Positions 21,985 to 32,580 of a stretch of DNA of 64,000 bases are shown here, piece after piece (position 1 is the stretch's first letter; the number at the start of each line of letters is the position of its first letter). Under the pieces are notes generated by a model. It was not told where the DNA came from and made no database searches. It saw only the letters and a list, made by a program, of their open reading frames with translations. The translations under genes were made by a program, and so were the position numbers. This stretch comes from Rhyzopertha dominica (Eukaryota > Arthropoda > Insecta > Coleoptera > Bostrichidae), in assembly GCA_025024175.1 (NCBI GenBank), contig QCXZ01000137.1, positions 5,394,001 through 5,458,000 on the forward strand, written 5' to 3'.

Positions 21985-23949
21985 ATATGAAAATTTGGAT
22001 ATAAACCACATGTATTAAATTCGTTCTCCAGGCGAGTTCAAATTTCAAGATTTTGTCTCGCAATGATCAGATTTATAAATCGTTTGCGAACTCCGTTTTC
22101 TTGAAACCTAAACTCATTCATAATGTTGTGATGCCTATAAGAAAAGAAAATGAACATTCGTCATAAAAACAGATACTGAAAATAAAATATGGATTATTAG
22201 TGGCTTATTAGCATATTAACTATTTCTTCAAGAAAAATCCTTCTGCTGTCTATTTAATTATTTTTGTTAGATCGAACTGATATGTTAATATTATGAGAAT
22301 GATTGCACTGACGAAAAACACCACCTTACAATACTAGTGCCACAAAGACTCTACAGTACCTATACCGCAATATGTCAAAACAAAGTACAACTATTTTATC
22401 AACTCAAAATAAAAACTTTATTTATAGAACATTGAAACTTGTACGTTACCTAATACCTATAACAAGAAAATCAACACTAAAGTTCGAACAGTTACTTATA
22501 TTGACTCCTAATGTAGCAGCAGTGGTACATCAATAAGATGACAGCATAATACCGCACAACGCACAAGGCATTTTATTAGTCACATACAGATTTGAAATTT
22601 CAACACCTCCTACATCGGTTATGACCGAAGATTACAGTATTTTGGTTATTTTGTTAGGAACCTATCATAATTAAAATGAGTAGGTATTAAAATTATTATC
22701 GTTCGGTAAATACATTTAATTCTGTAGATTTGGAACCTTTTATCTGTATTACCTTCATTACTTGCTACGTAAATACCTATTATGCAAAGATGATTTATTG
22801 CGGAATTTTATTACACTAGGCACAACAAGACGAAATTTTCACTTTAAACCCCAAGAAGGCTAAAACTTAACGGCACGGATCCTGAAAAAGAAAAACGCCC
22901 TAACGATATCCANACAAATCTCCCCTAAAAGGACTTGATTAGGATCGTGTCCCCTTTTCGCTTGCCCGCGGTAATCTGCCACTTCTTAGTCCAACAGAAA
23001 AAAGCGAACTTTAAGAAATGATTAGCTGCAGGAAACGGGATTTAATTAGTCTGGGACGAGTTCGTAGAAAAAAGCAGCTTTTACGCGGAGTGGCTGAAGA
23101 TCGGCAGTAATTATTTCAAGGCTTTAAAATGCCGACGTGAGCTCCAGGTCATCTTGATGGATAATAAAAACGATGGAGTGATTAGACCCTCTGGGTAATT
23201 CTCTTTAGGTTTTACAGTGTTTATCTATTAGCTGTAATCAAATAAGAGATTTTTAAGTAAAGTCAGAGTTCCTTGTCTGGGGATACTTGGAAATAAGTTT
23301 GAATTTTTAATAGCATAAATGGTGTTAAAAGCATAATTCCTCTGAGAGTTCTATTAAGCCACCTAGTTAGAAGAGAAACCGGGGAGACGATGAAAAAGCA
23401 ACCGGACATATAGAAATACTCTCTTTGTGTAATTTAGAAAGTCCATATATCCTACAAAATATGGGGTTCACGGGGCATAGATTCAATGCTGAAATATATC
23501 AGGGTACAAGCAGGGAAACATCTATTACCGATTTTAATCATTCATACCTTTATTAAAGTACACACAATTTTCACTATTCGCGGGATAAGTGTCTACATGG
23601 TTGCCAAAACGTTTTCTGAAAGTGATGGCAACTTAAATTATAGTTGATCAGTTGGTGAATGTCGCAAAATTATGATTTTGTCATTACTTTCTAATCAGTG
23701 CACTTATATGGCTAAACCAGTTTTTTGGATACTGTTTGTTTTTTGCTTTCTTGTTAATAACACTTTACCAAGATTGGTTTTATTACGGTAAATTAGTTGG
23801 ACACTAAATTTCATTCATGTATTACAAATTAACAAATTTTGTTGGACAAAGATGTGAAATAATTTATGCATTTTTCATTATGTTTCGGTACAGTATTATT
23901 GGTGGCGCTGTAAAACCTTTTTTCTGAAATTTTGTTTTTTGCAGATAAT
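21985..23949. other. Unassigned intergenic DNA
   Basis: AT-rich apart from a GC-richer patch at about 22860-23180. No gene, terminal repeat or motif recognised. Confidence 0.35.
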
Positions 23950-25930
23950 TTTATCCATAACCCATAGGATATACTGTTCCTTGCTGTATTGTATTTTTTC
24001 CCAACGGTCGACTTTTATAAAAGCGTTGAAAAAGAAAAAAAATATTTTCATTCAACGATAAGAGATCTCGCATTTGCGCTTTATCCATAATAGATACATA
24101 CATGTATGTATTTATTCTGGATAAAGTATTGAAGAAAACCGCAGAAAACTCCAATCAGATCCCTAAGCTAGTCTTTAACACCTTCATCAACACGATGGAT
24201 AGACGCAAAACCACCAGGCCATGCAGTACGAGGGCATCTATTAACCATATGTCCAATTGTTTGGAGGGGATCTCTACATTCACAAGAAGGGTTGATAGAT
24301 GAATCCCATTTATTACAAAAAAAGTTGCATTTCTCATGACCAGTGCGAAGGCGATTCAGAGTGACCCAAGACCTTCTTGGGAGGTCAGGTCCTGCTACCT
24401 CTTCCGTAGGATCGTCTATAAGCTGCTGATTGAATATATCATTTTTCTTACTTTGCCAAACAGAACACCATCCATCTTCAATGGTATAAGGAGCACGAAA
24501 TCTTCTGTCCACAGAGGTTTTCTAGAAGTTAGCCGAGTTGTATGTAGATAGCTCTTGCAGATCTCGGGAAATCAGAAACTCATTAGGAGCTGATTGATAT
24601 TTTTGCCAAGCTTTATATGTAGCAAACTGTCTGCGAATCTCCGAGGGAGCAATGTTTGAAAGAATCGGAAGTCAAGGTAATGGAGTTGACTTAATTGTTC
24701 CAGTTATAAGTCGCATTGCAGTATTTAACTGAGTGTCAATTTTTCCTGTGTGATGACTGTTTTTCCAAACAGGACAGCAGTACTCAGCAGTGCTATAAAG
24801 CAAGGCAGTTGCAGAAGTACGGAGTACATTTGCAATTTGCACCCCAACTTGTACCAGCAAGCTTATGCAAAATGTTATTTCTAGTCTGTAATTGTTTACT
24901 GACGTTTTCTAGATGTTTCTTGTACGTTAGAGACGTATCTAGGGTCACTCCAAGGTATTTTGGCGAGAAATTATGTTTAAGAATTATGGTATTCGACACA
25001 ACTTGAAGCTGTTTCCTCTTTTGGTGATTGTTGAGGTGAAAGCAAGTTACTTCTGTCTTCAATGGATTAGGGCACAAGCGCAAGGTTTTAAAATAGCAAT
25101 TCATAATCTCGATGTCACTTGAAAGGCTTTGTTCAAGTACAGAAAAGTCTTTACTTTGCAAAGCCAATACCATGTCGTCTGCATACACAAATTTTCTTGA
25201 TTGAGTTACTGGAAGGTCACTTATGTAAAGGTTGAAAAGAATAGGCGACAGAATCGATCCTTGTGGAAGACCATTATTCAAAATCCTGAATTTGCTACTT
25301 TTCTCTCCTAAAAACACTCCGAATTGACGTTTGGATAGCATTTGTTCGATGAGCTTCACAGCCTTTCCACATTTCAGAGTATTAAATAATTTGAGGATCA
25401 ATCCATCTTTCCACACAGTATCGTAGGCCGCCGATAAGTCTATGAACACTACTCCAGTTTTCAATCGTTTCTGGAAACCAACTTCAGCATATGTTGTTAG
25501 AGCGAAGACTTGGTCACATCAACTTCTATTTTTCCTAAAACCTGCTTGTTCATTCGGAAGTGAGTCTTCAATAATAGGTCCTATTCTCTGGTAGAGTAGT
25601 TTCTCTAGTAACTTGAAGCAGACACTCAAAAGGGCAATGGGTCGGTAACTTCCTGCTTCATTTGGAGGTTTCCCAGGTTTTAAGACAGCAATCACCTTTG
25701 TTTTCTGAAACCAACTTGGAAGAATACATGTATCTAAAATATTATTATAGAACAATAACAACCATTTTAAAGCATTCGGTCCCAAGTTTTTCAAGAATTC
25801 TGGGTAAATACCATCAAAACCCGCAGCTTTGCGGGTTTTCAGAGCACAAATAGATTGCCGAAGTTCTTCCAATGAGAATAATTGTGACAACTCTACTGAA
25901 GGTTCGCATCTTTTTCTTAACAGACGAAGT
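23950..25930 (-). pseudogene. LINE (Jockey/I-group) reverse transcriptase, nearly complete RT but broken
   Basis: Reading the minus strand from 25930: a KTRKAAGFDGIYPEFLKNLG block, GSYRPIALLSVCFKLLEKLL and NEQAGFRKNRS (about 25540-25650), TGVVFIDLSAAYDTVW (about 25420), LPQGSILSPILFNLYISDLP (about 25210-25270), VYADDMVL with the catalytic YADD at about 25173-25185, and YLGVTLDTSLTYKKHLE. The C-terminal domain ends with SCECRDPLQTIGHMVNRCP (about 24230-24280), a Cys-His cluster typical of this group. Lesions are an in-frame TGA at about 25516, a shift near 24835, a TGA at about 24674 and a TAG at about 24522. The endonuclease half is absent. Confidence 0.9.
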
Positions 25931-26910
25931 TTTCTTCATCTTTTTTAATTCCTGTGTATACGGGTTGATTTATTGTTTTTTTTTTATTGTAAATTGTATT
26001 TTGGAGTTTATTGAAGACAGAAAAGAAACTGCTTACATAAATATGAACTGCAAACTTCACACAGTGCTAATTTAATAGTAACTAGAAAAACGCTGAGCGT
26101 CCGTATATGTTATAGCTATATTTCAGACAAACCAACAAAGCCATACTTTGCTCTAATCCGCAGTGCCAAACTCCAATTCATTAAACAGATCCAAAGCCGA
26201 TTTGTATCGACACTAAACATCGATGCACCCATACAGCCAACATCCACGCTCTGCAATTCAATTGCGAATTAACAAATCGCACCGCCGGTTCCGAATGCAT
26301 TCATATCGATTCGCGCTCCGGCGGCCGCCTTGAAATAATTCGCGTATTTCACAGCAAAGCGCGGATTTAAGTGAGTTATTTATGCTACAGTAAAAAGCGG
26401 CCGCTGCAAAAATAGCAAGTTGAGTTTCATCACGCGATTTGGGTTTTACTTTCAGCGCCTGGGGGGAATAAACCTTCTATCAAGATAATTCGATCAGAAG
26501 ACGAGGGGCACTGATACCACGATTTCGGCGGAAACAGACGCTAAGTTCGCTGCCTACTTAAATACGAATATTTCTTGGCGGACGTCGAGGGTGCCCAAAG
26601 GCAGGCTATTCTTTAGGGTGGTTAACGATGCGTTATTTTTAGTTCGGGCTAGGCCTGTTTCAGGTTCAGACAATTCCGGTGATCTAGATGTAGATAGACT
26701 AAGACTCGAAAGTAGGAGNTGCTTCGAGTAGATGGATTGTGTACTCGAACACTNACTGCGGATGACACTTCAGTACAAATGCAAATGAACATTCCAAATA
26801 AGGCGTGAATTTTTTTAGTTGAAACCACATATAAGTACAGGTTCTCCAGGTGTCTCCATTTTCCTCGCGACTGGTGATAATTTTCATTCACTTTGTTATT
26901 TGCTATCGCA
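25931..26910. other. Intergenic DNA with a GC-rich single-copy block
   Basis: About 26260-26640 is GC- and CpG-rich, with two GCGGCCGC octamers at about 26320 and 26397. No reading frame with recognisable content was seen. It may be regulatory DNA. The flanking parts are AT-rich. Confidence 0.35.
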
Positions 26911-27000
26911 ATGCCTCAGTTAACTGAACATGATCGCATCGAAATTTTGATGATGATTGGTTATGGTTATGGACATAGAAGGTTTGCTTTACTGCGTTGA
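26911..27000 (+). pseudogene. Transposase N-terminal fragment
   Basis: From an ATG at 26911 the frame reads MPQLTEHDRIEILMMIGYG for about 23 codons of family-like sequence, then stops at about 27000. The LTEH.RIEILMMIGYG start is typical of an insect mariner/Tc1-type transposase helix-turn-helix region. The fragment ends where the LINE at 27001 begins. The call is based on a short match. Confidence 0.4.
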
Positions 27001-28080
27001 CAAAAGAATATTTTTTATTTCATTACGAAAAACATTTTAAGACAATCATCTAATCGCGCCAGGAACAAAGTTGTACGCGACGAATGAATTGTACGAAATG
27101 GATTTGCGAAACGTGGCCAACCGATGGGGAGGTAATGAAAGACTATTAACGTGGCGTACATTTGTGTTATGGAGATCACGTCTATAAAACAGTTTGCTAC
27201 GCAGGTAGGGTGGAGAGGAGGTAAGCAGCACATTATGGACAAACGATAGGTTATATTTGAAAATATTTTGAACTCTCAACTACTTCAGTTCATTTAATCT
27301 AGCAGATACTCGATCATATTTCCTAATACGATACACAAAACGACAGCAACCATTCTGATTTTTGAAGTTTACAATATGTATAAGTAAGAATTTAGGATGG
27401 CAATGCCATCTGTCAGAATTACACTGACACCTAGCTGCCTTAACGGGTACTACTTCCTGAAGGAAGTGACCTGTAGCCTGCAGTTGGTTGAGGTGTAGAC
27501 AGCACAGCATAGACATGCATTTTAATTTTTATAATATGTATGTTATTATACAGCAGTTTTAAGGAGTAGCAACATTTTTTGATTAACATGTTCACATGTT
27601 GTTTAAATCTCAAATTTTCATCAATAATCAGTCCTAAGCTCTTTACCTTGCCAGAAATATATAACTTCAGGTATGCCTTCACAATAGTCCTATACCTTTT
27701 ATGACAGAAGCAGATAACAGAACACTGTTGTGTATTTTAGCTGTAAATTATGGTCTTTAGAAAATCTTTCAATTTTATTAAGATCGCTGTTTATATCTTC
27801 GGCAGCAAAATTTGTTTGTTTAGGATTAAATGAATAAGTTATTTGCGTGTCATCCGCATACCAATTACAGAAACTTACATTATGTAAAAGATCAGCGGTA
27901 TAGATAAGAAACACGATGGGTCCCAAAACTGAGCCTTGAAACACACCCGAAGTAATATTTGATAAATCTGAGGTCTTAGCACATAATTTAACAATTTGAT
28001 ATCTATCGCTTAGATAAGACTTAAAAAAGCTACCGGAGTTCATGTCAAACCCATAGTAAGCTAATTTAGCACAAAGCAAG
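27001..28080 (-). pseudogene. LINE (CR1/Jockey-group) reverse transcriptase fragment
   Basis: From 28080 the minus strand reads LCAKLAYYGFDMNSGSFFKS, then TSGVFQGSVLGPIVFLIYTA (about 27920-27965) and WYADDTQITYSF, which carries the YADD box (about 27850). A frameshift follows at about 27725 (LQLK to NTQQCSV). It then reads LKLYISGKVKSLGLIIDENL and KLLYNNIHIIKIKM. A short repeat (27377-27530) replaces about 34 codons. Then CCRFVYRIRKYDRVSARLNE and NVLLTSSPPYL continue to about 27001. The 5' end coincides with the mariner-like insertion at 28081. The 3' untranslated tail seen in the sister copy at 4.6-5.4 kb is missing. Confidence 0.85.
27377..27530 (+). repeat. Modular short interspersed repeat inside the LINE
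   Basis: The core starts AAGTAAGAATTTAGGATGGC, passes through the TGGCAATGCCA palindrome and the hairpin ACTTCCTGAAGGAAGT, and ends with the second module TAGACAGCACAGCATAGACA. That module lies in the opposite orientation, relative to the core, from the copy at 6.3-6.6 kb. It interrupts the reverse transcriptase frame at 27.0-28.1 kb, so it is younger than that LINE copy, or a deletion accompanied it. Confidence 0.75.
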
Positions 28081-28086
28081 TATATA

Positions 28087-29452
28087 CAGGGTGATTTTTT
28101 GAAAACTTCACACCTTAAATAACTTTAAATATAACAAAAATTTAAAAATTTGCAAAAACAGGTAAACTTTTGTTTGCAGGGGGACAAATTTTGAGATAAG
28201 TTTTTAATGGATAGCGCTTACCCTCTTAGCGGGGTAGATACCCCTTCAAAAATTTTAAATGAAACTACCCATCTTACGATACATCATTTAAAAGCTTATT
28301 ACACAAGGAGTCTTGCCATGTAATTAGTTTTACTATTTTTTATCCATTGACGGGGTAGTGGGTCAAAAAGTGCATTGTAGCAAGTGGCTTATAAAATGGA
28401 ATATTTTGGACTTTTTTTTAACAAAATTTATTGTCTTGCAGTTACAATAAAAATTGTCCTTACTTAAGCCTAAAAAACGTGTTAAAAAATAATTGTTACA
28501 CCTAAGCAAAATGCCAAAAATACTTAAAATTTTCTTTCAACATTGCTTGATATTGCAACTCGACAGTTTATACTGAATTGGCTAAATAATTATCTACTTT
28601 GTGTTTCCAATTTTTTGTTTCAACTTTTTGGCTACTTCTTTGGCACGACCATCTTCTTGTTCACATTCCTTTTTATAAATCTCGTGAAATTTTAAAGTGA
28701 GAGTCCAAGTGATAATGGTTTATTCAACTGCCGAAAGGGTAGAAATAATTTTTATTTACGGTGCTGAGCATAGCTGTACTCGTGCGTCAACAAGGGTGTT
28801 TAACGAACGGCACCCCGATAAAAATGTTGACGCTAGGTACATTCTCGATCTCGTGCAGAAATTTCAAGACACTGGATCTGTAGTAAGCAAAAAAAGGGCA
28901 GGGAATAGTGTCGTTGATGAAATGGCCCAACTTGAAGTACTTGGTCATTTTGCAATGGTTCCAACTAGCTCTTTGCGTAACATTCTACAGCCACTGGACT
29001 TTCTTATTCATTTTAAGTATTTTTGGCATTTTGCTTAGGTGTAACAATTATTTTTTAACAATTTTTTTAGGCTTAAGTAAGGACAATTTTTATTGTAACT
29101 GCAAGACAATAAATTTTGTTAAAAAAGGTCCAAAATATTCCATTTTATAAGCCACTTGCTACAATGCACTTTTTGACCCACTACCCCGTCAATGGGTAAA
29201 AAATAGTAAAACTAATTACATGGCAAGACTCCTTGTGTAATAAGCTTTTAAATGATGTATCGTAAGATGGGTAGTTTCATTTAAAATTTTTGAAGGGGTA
29301 TCTACCCCGCTAAGAGGGTAAGCGCTATCCATTAAAAACTTATCTCAAAAGTTGTCCCCCTGCAAACAAAAGTTTAGCTGTTTTTGCAAAATTTAAAATT
29401 TTTCCTCTATTTGAAGTTATTTAAGGTGTGAAGTTTTCAAAAAATCACCCTG
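28087..29452 (+). mobile_element. Mariner-like element with 444-bp terminal inverted repeats
   Basis: The termini are CAGGGTGATTTTTTGAAAAC and its exact complement, bounded by TATATA on both sides (28081-28086 and 29453-29458), consistent with TA-target insertion. The left arm runs 28087-28530 and the right arm 29010-29452. The arms are almost identical over their whole length, with a short divergent patch near the outer ends. The 480-bp centre holds a truncated transposase start. Unusually long arms suggest an internal-deletion or fold-back derivative moved by an enzyme from elsewhere. Confidence 0.9.
28715..29038 (+). pseudogene. Truncated mariner-type transposase, helix-turn-helix only
   Basis: Starting at the ATG at 28715, the product begins MVYSTAERVEIIFIYGAEHS and continues with VFNERHPDKNV, LVQKFQDTGSV and DEMAQLEVLGHFAMVPTSSL. 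This is the N-terminal DNA-binding helix-turn-helix region (DUF4817-like) of a mariner-type transposase common in insects. An in-frame ATG lies 6 codons upstream (28697), but family members start at MVYST-like sequence. After about 100 residues the frame runs straight into the right inverted repeat at 29010 and stops at 29038. The whole catalytic DDE/D domain is deleted. A free DNA-binding domain could in principle compete for the inverted repeats, but that is speculation. Confidence 0.75.
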
Positions 29453-29458
29453 TATATA

Positions 29459-30271
29459 TGTATATGTTTAGCATTGCGATCAGTTTATCCGTAAATAAGT
29501 CCGGCACTGCGCGCTGTTTGTTTGAAGCCGTTCCCGTGCACATAAACCATACTTCATCAAGTTTCATGTACCGCTAGATGAGGGTGTTTATCAAAGTAAA
29601 TNAATCATTGGGGATGTATTCGCGATGNCGAGTNGGCGACGTCGCCGGCGCNCGTTTTGTTTTGCGGTTACTTGATACCGATTTTTTCGCGTGCCGTTCC
29701 GCTGTTGACACTTCCAGGAAGAAGGAAAATGAATTATAAATATTAATGATGGAAAGCGGCCATATCACTCGGGATATGGGTGAAATTGTGGTTGCTTAAT
29801 AAAAACGTGCGAGAATGCGTGGGCCGGCTCGGGCCGATGTGGCGTAATGATGACAAACAAGGCCAATTTTGTGTGTGTCACTAATGAAAGGTGGTATTTG
29901 GGAGACAAATTGATAGGAGTGGGGAAAAACACCGACCTGAATTAATCTCATCTTGCATTACAGCTGTACGCGGACAGGTAGAACACATCCATTAATGAAT
30001 TGAGTAAGAACGTACCTTGAATATTAATTAGAGAGTAAGTAGGGCCCGCACAGGAGGCTTATTAGCTAGAAAAACGGGAGCGGCTAATGCCTGGGTAGAA
30101 TGTGCTTTACATGTTTTGCGGGAGCATATCTCGATGTTATTGCATTGTTTCTAGCTTGCGTAACTTCTGTTGGTACGTTTTAGAATGTAGACGTAGCTAA
30201 TTTAAAGTTTCAGTTGATATAACAATTATTTCATTTTCGCAGTAATGTTCAAAGTCGGATATAAAAATGTA
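29459..30271. other. Unassigned intergenic DNA
   Basis: Mixed composition with several N bases at 29602-29652; GC-richer at 29470-29700 and 29810-30080. No gene recognised. Confidence 0.35.
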
Positions 30272-30464
30272 CTTAATAATAATAATAAATTCAGCTCTAC
30301 AAAGATGAACATATATTTTACTACAGTAACTTGTATCAACGCATATCTGAAATGGTGAAGTTCAGCGAACAGTGCCTCAGATAGCGAGACTCTGTCCCTG
30401 CTCTTCCACTTAACCACAAAACAAAATAGCACACACAAAACTGAATTATTCGCTCGGTTACAAA

Positions 30465-32580
30465 TAGTGCTTCGGTCTCGGTGCTACGAGACCGAGACTT
30501 GCGTGGTCTCGGTCTCGGAAATGCATGGATTTTTTGGTCTCGGTCTTGGTTTCGGTCTACTTAGCCTCGGTCTCGTGACGAGAGTCTCGGGTTTCTGATA
30601 AGTGGTGGTAATCCTATTATTTTTGAAATCCCGATATGTTCCTTTTATAAGAATGTCATCAAAGGCGATACTAGAAATATTTACAACTAAAGTGCATCGT
30701 AAATATCTTGAGATATATCTTCTACAGTTACAAGGTGGTGGTTAGGGGTTAGCTTGATATTTCGGTATTTGTCCTCTGTAACATTTTCTTTTAAAATAAC
30801 AGTGCAGCACACCAAATACATTTGTAAGCCGTACTAAAATTATATGCGATAATATATTTGTGTTGGCATAAATATGTCAAAATGACCATTATTTATCAGA
30901 TTTTTTATAATCTTTTTACATACAGTGATTTAAAAAGTATGTACTTTTGTATATATAATTAATTTGAGAGATTTCTTTTAATAAATAATGGTATCAAGTT
31001 TTATAATTATAATTGCATGATGGAAGTAGGTAACTAAATTTTGCTATCCGCTCCATCACACTTGGTCATAATTAACAACGTTAATGTATTGCGCTAGAGC
31101 CTTCATAGTATTTATGTAACCACCCAAGATGGCTTGTTGATTTCGTAGTAATTATACTAATTTGTTTGACTGCATTATTGTATTTTATTAATTATTTGTC
31201 AGGCCAAAATACTAAATTGAATCTAACAATGCTTTTTTGCAATTAAAACCAAGTGCGTTGCAGCTGAAATCAAAATTTAGTTACCTACTTCCATCATGCA
31301 ATTATAATTATTTAGAAGAAACTGATAGTAATTCTTACATTTTACGTTTTTCTTGTCTGGTCTATTTCTTGTAAAATACTTTCTTACGGCGCCGAATATA
31401 GAAACCAAAGTTTTATAAGAATCGTAGAAAAATATGTTTAAAAAAATGTTGTCTAGCACTATTCTGATATAGGTATCTGCCTACCCAAACATGATTATTT
31501 TATCACGTCTTCGCATATAACTTTTACTACGATCTACAAACGTATAGGCTAGTTAAAGGTACTTTTTAATAAATTTAATACTAAAATCATCATGTACGAT
31601 GTATTGCCATTGACCATTGGTTATAAAAACTACTAATTACAATACACTTGATGCTATCTACCACGCCACTGTGCGCTATGGAACGCCGATATAGCATTTA
31701 TTAACAAATATTTTCATGTAACATTTCAAAAACTATTTTATACATTCATTTAATGCTTTTTGAATTTACATCAAACAATTTTTGTTCGTCCTGCAAACTA
31801 AACCGAATAAAAATGTTTAATGAATTATTTTGTTAGTTTGATAAAAGCGTTGTGCTTACATTTCGAAACAAACATATAATCATTTTTATCATTTTTATTC
31901 AAGTAATATTTTTATTCACCAAACAGAAATCAAAGATTTTTAAACTGAAAGCATCGCATTTCCTGCAAATTATTACGTTTGTTGATTCTTATCCTTGCAA
32001 AGGTTTTTAGTGTTGCATGAATTTTGGCACAATATGTAGTTATACGGTAAATATTTTCGCTGTTTTTGAGGATATTGCATAGACGTGCAGGTAATATTTT
32101 ATAATATGCTTTTAAGCTATTTCTGAAAATTTGCTTTTGCTATAGCCCTAGTACTTGTACTTGACTAGTAGTTTACTGTTCCTATAAACATGTAAAATCT
32201 TTCAGTTAAAAACTCACTATACAATTTGCAGAGTTTTAATGCTTACTATATTATTACTACTTGAATTAAAACTACTAAAATTATGTAAGTAATAAAATTA
32301 GGTAAATAATTAAATTATATTGTGCTAATTTACTGAACTAATATAATAGGTAAGAATATGATAATATATTTACATTTAAAAGTGTCAAGTTTGAAATCAT
32401 CGTCACTAGTGTAAACTATTTAATCCCACCTTTTTATACATATATATGTGTAAAAAAAACGAGACTCTCGAAGTCTCGGTCTCGTATGGGTTTCGGGTAC
32501 TTTAATCTCGGTCTCGGTCTCGTATACGGTACCGAGACGAGACTTTAATAATTTCGGTCTCATCAGAAGCACTACTCGTA
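30465..32580. mobile_element. hAT-like non-autonomous element with GGTCTC-rich ends
   Basis: The left terminus is TAGTGCTTCGGTCTCGG and the right terminus, complemented, contains TAGTGCTTCTG, fitting the hAT end pattern (C/T)AG.G. A perfect 8-bp duplication, GTTACAAA, is at 30457-30464 and 32581-32588; six extra bases (CTCGTA, 32575-32580) sit between the right terminus and its duplication. Both ends carry many GGTCTC/GAGACC hexamers within about 130 bp (30471-30595 and 32455-32562). No transposase frame is present in the 2.1-kb body. Confidence 0.75.
31003..31311. repeat. Perfect 41-bp inverted repeat pair
   Basis: 31003-31043 and 31271-31311 are exact reverse complements, containing TGCATGATGGAAGTAGGTAA. 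They enclose about 227 bp of AT-rich sequence. They could be the ends of a MITE nested in the hAT-like element. No clear flanking duplication was found. Confidence 0.75.

Noticed and set aside
24080..24120. The palindrome ATACATACATGTATGTAT as a regulatory site
   Set aside because: It is a simple AC/GT-type low-complexity palindrome in the LINE's 3' region with no other supporting signal.
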